A stretch of 64,000 nucleotides of DNA from Rubrobacter_D sp963840835. Its GTDB lineage: Bacteria; Actinomycetota; Rubrobacteria; Rubrobacterales; Rubrobacteraceae. Shown piece by piece: positions 62,637 to 64,000 of this stretch (its first letter is position 1; the number at the start of each line of letters is the position of its first letter). The stretch spans positions 154,921 to 218,920 of the forward strand of contig CAWJAM010000008.1 in assembly GCA_963840835.1 (NCBI GenBank), given 5' to 3'. The notes under the pieces were generated by a model. That model saw only the letters and a program-made list of their open reading frames with translations. It made no database searches and was not told where the DNA came from. The translations under genes and the position numbers were made by a program.

Positions 62637-63800
62637 CTACCAAAGAGATCGAAAGGACGGACCCGCTGCCTCGCCGCCGAGCGGTTTCGAAAAGTAGAAG
62701 CCCTAGGCCAGCTCGCATCTCATGACCCTCTGGCTGTCCACCTGCCGGTCGTTCTCCACCCCTTCGGCGGACACCGTGAGACCCAGTGTGTGTGCGAAGT
62801 CCCTGATCAAGCGCACGAGAGCGTCGATCACCGCGTCTTCCCCCAGACCGTCGACAAGTGACTTGTCGATCTTCAAGCAGTCCACCGGGAGATCCTTCAC
62901 GTAGTTCAGCGACGAGAAACCGCTGCCGAAGTCGTCGAGAGCTATTCGCACCCCGAGGGCACTCAGATCCTGGAGGACGCCGATAACGTGCTGCTCGTCC
63001 TCCATCACCATGGTCTCCGTGACCTCCAGCTTCAGCTCGTTCGCATCGAGCGTTGCCCGAGGCAAGGCACGCTCGACTTTGTCGACCAGCTCGGGAGCCT
63101 GGAGCTGCCTCATCGAGAGGTTCACGCACATCGTTATCCTGGGACGGTGGCCGATTTGGTAGCGCCACTCCCTTGCCTGGCGGCAAGCTTCCTCCAATAC
63201 CCGCTCCCCAATAGGTATGATGAGGCCGGACTCTTCGGTGACCTGGATGAACGCTGAGGGCGTCACGAGGCCGCGCCAAGGGTGTCCCCACCGCACCAAA
63301 GCCTCCATTTCGGCGATCGTGTTGGTATCGAGCGTCACCTGGGGCTGATAGTGGACCTCGAAGTCGCCCCTTTCGATCGCCCGCCTGAGATCTTCTTCGA
63401 GCTTGAGGCACTTGAGGGTCCGGGTGTGCATGCTGGTACGGAACACCTCGTATCGGCCTTTGGTCCGCTTGGCCTAATTCAGGGCCGTGTCCGCGTTCCG
63501 AAGAAGGTCGGACGGCCATTCGGTATCACCTTTGCCCAAGGCGATCTCTACTCTGACAGAGACGGTAACTTGGTGCCTGACGATGACGAAAGGCTCCGCA
63601 GGGTCTCGAGGAGGCGCTCCGTAACACGGAGCGCAGCACCCGCATCCCAGAGATTTGCGAGCAAGAGGGTGAACTCATACCCGCCGAAACGGGCGGCACT
63701 ATCCCGAGACCGGAGACAGTTGCGTATGCGCCGACTCACGTCGTCTAGAAACCTGTCGCCCAGGTGGTGCCCGAGACTATCGTTTATGAGTTTGCATGCC
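62637..63800 (-). pseudogene. GGDEF-EAL protein, decayed
   Basis: Minus-strand order: GGDEF part KLINDSLGHHLGDRFLDDVS, then SAARFGGYEFTLLLANL, where GGDEF is altered to GGYEF. A frameshift near 63590 follows, then VSVRVEIALGKGDTEWPSDL and NADTALN with an in-frame TAG. The EAL domain starts RTLKCLKLEEDLRRAIERGD and has YQPQV, EMEALVRWGHP (E-A-L), VNLSMRQL, DDFGSGFSSLNYVKDLPVDC, KIDKSLV and SAEGVEN. A second in-frame TAG replaces Gln before GFYFSKPLGGEAA. It once bound or degraded cyclic di-GMP, a regulator of EPS. An EAL-only product of 248 residues from ATG 63446 is still open and keeps the metal-binding residues. Confidence 0.82.
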
Positions 63801-64000
63801 CGCCATCATGCCCAGGAGCATGATCGCCAGGACATGACCTTTGGGCTGGAGATAAGGATCCTTGCTTCTCACCTCCAGTAGCGCCTTCATCTCCACACCG
63901 ACTCGCTCTCGGCGGGCTAACGCAACTAACCGAAGAAATCTACCGAGCACTGATAGATTCTGGAGTGAGGATACGCCGCTACGGCGACTACGAAGAAGCC
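63801..64000. other. Right edge, no supported gene
   Basis: About 200 nt. On the minus strand a short stretch resembling ALLEVRSKDPYLQPKGHVLA precedes the GGDEF start. On the + strand LTEEIYRALIDSGVRIRRYG is open to the window end and could be the start region of a gene that continues outside. Neither is firm. Confidence 0.3.

Noticed and set aside
1..64000. CRISPR array, rRNA or tRNA genes
   Set aside because: No regularly spaced direct repeats and no recognisable rRNA or tRNA sequence were seen on reading.
63902..64000. Possible + strand gene start (LTEEIYRALIDSGVRIRRYG)
   Set aside because: Too short at the window edge, with no start codon or ribosome site that can be supported.

Overview
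The window is high-GC bacterial DNA and reads as an actinobacterial chromosome. Rubrobacter or a close relative is my inference from the protein style: delta-60-type secreted propellers, BY-kinase/Wzz pairs and this set of transposases. No rRNA or tRNA gene gives independent proof. The whole 64 kb is an exopolysaccharide (EPS) / surface-glycan region heavily remodelled by insertion sequences (IS).

Region A (1-23.8 kb) is the best-preserved block. It holds six sulfotransferase-type genes (one cut by the window edge), a GT2 glycosyltransferase, an O-antigen-ligase-like protein, a flippase, a chain-length regulator (Wzz) with its BY-kinase, a WbaP-type initiating glycosylphosphotransferase, lgt, and several secreted or anchored beta-propeller proteins. 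A truncated sulfatase and a frameshifted metallophosphoesterase lie among them. Together these look like synthesis, sulfation, polymerisation and export of a sulfated extracellular polysaccharide. The block ends in three tandem hairpins and a tail-anchored coiled-coil gene.

Region B (24-28 kb) is an IS scar. A UDP-glucuronate-decarboxylase-like epimerase remnant carries a 124-bp MITE with a clean TA duplication. Beside it are a dead IS630 element and a frameshifted IS701 element whose target duplications overlap.

Region C (28.4-40.2 kb) is a second EPS operon on the + strand, visibly AT-richer: wzz, BY-kinase, an rmlB deletion scar, rmlA, wzx, GT4, GT2, a chimeric scar, wzy, GT2, an IS3 insertion and a frameshifted GT4. 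The BY-kinase has lost its tyrosine-rich tail by one frameshift; the tail remains readable in the next frame.

Region D (40.4-50.2 kb) is a mobile-element graveyard: an IS256-like element with 77-bp perfect inverted ends, a second IS256 transposase split by a decayed serine recombinase, a GNAT remnant, a pectate-lyase-fold tailspike-like protein, an ISL3 element and an RMD-like fragment.

Region E (50.3-58.9 kb) has a DegT/DnrJ aminotransferase, an NAD-dependent epimerase, an IstB scrap, an IS630 element with a canonical -1 slippery heptamer, two 153-154-bp repeats with inverted ends, a second WbaP-type enzyme, a broken GT4 and an intact GT4. Region F (59-64 kb) is a stack of IS1182, IS110, IS4-like and IS5 elements, then a decayed GGDEF-EAL gene.

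Overall: two or three EPS loci with duplicated initiation and length-control modules, in which sugar-nucleotide, glycosyltransferase and sulfatase genes have been repeatedly broken while the transport and assembly core stays mostly intact.
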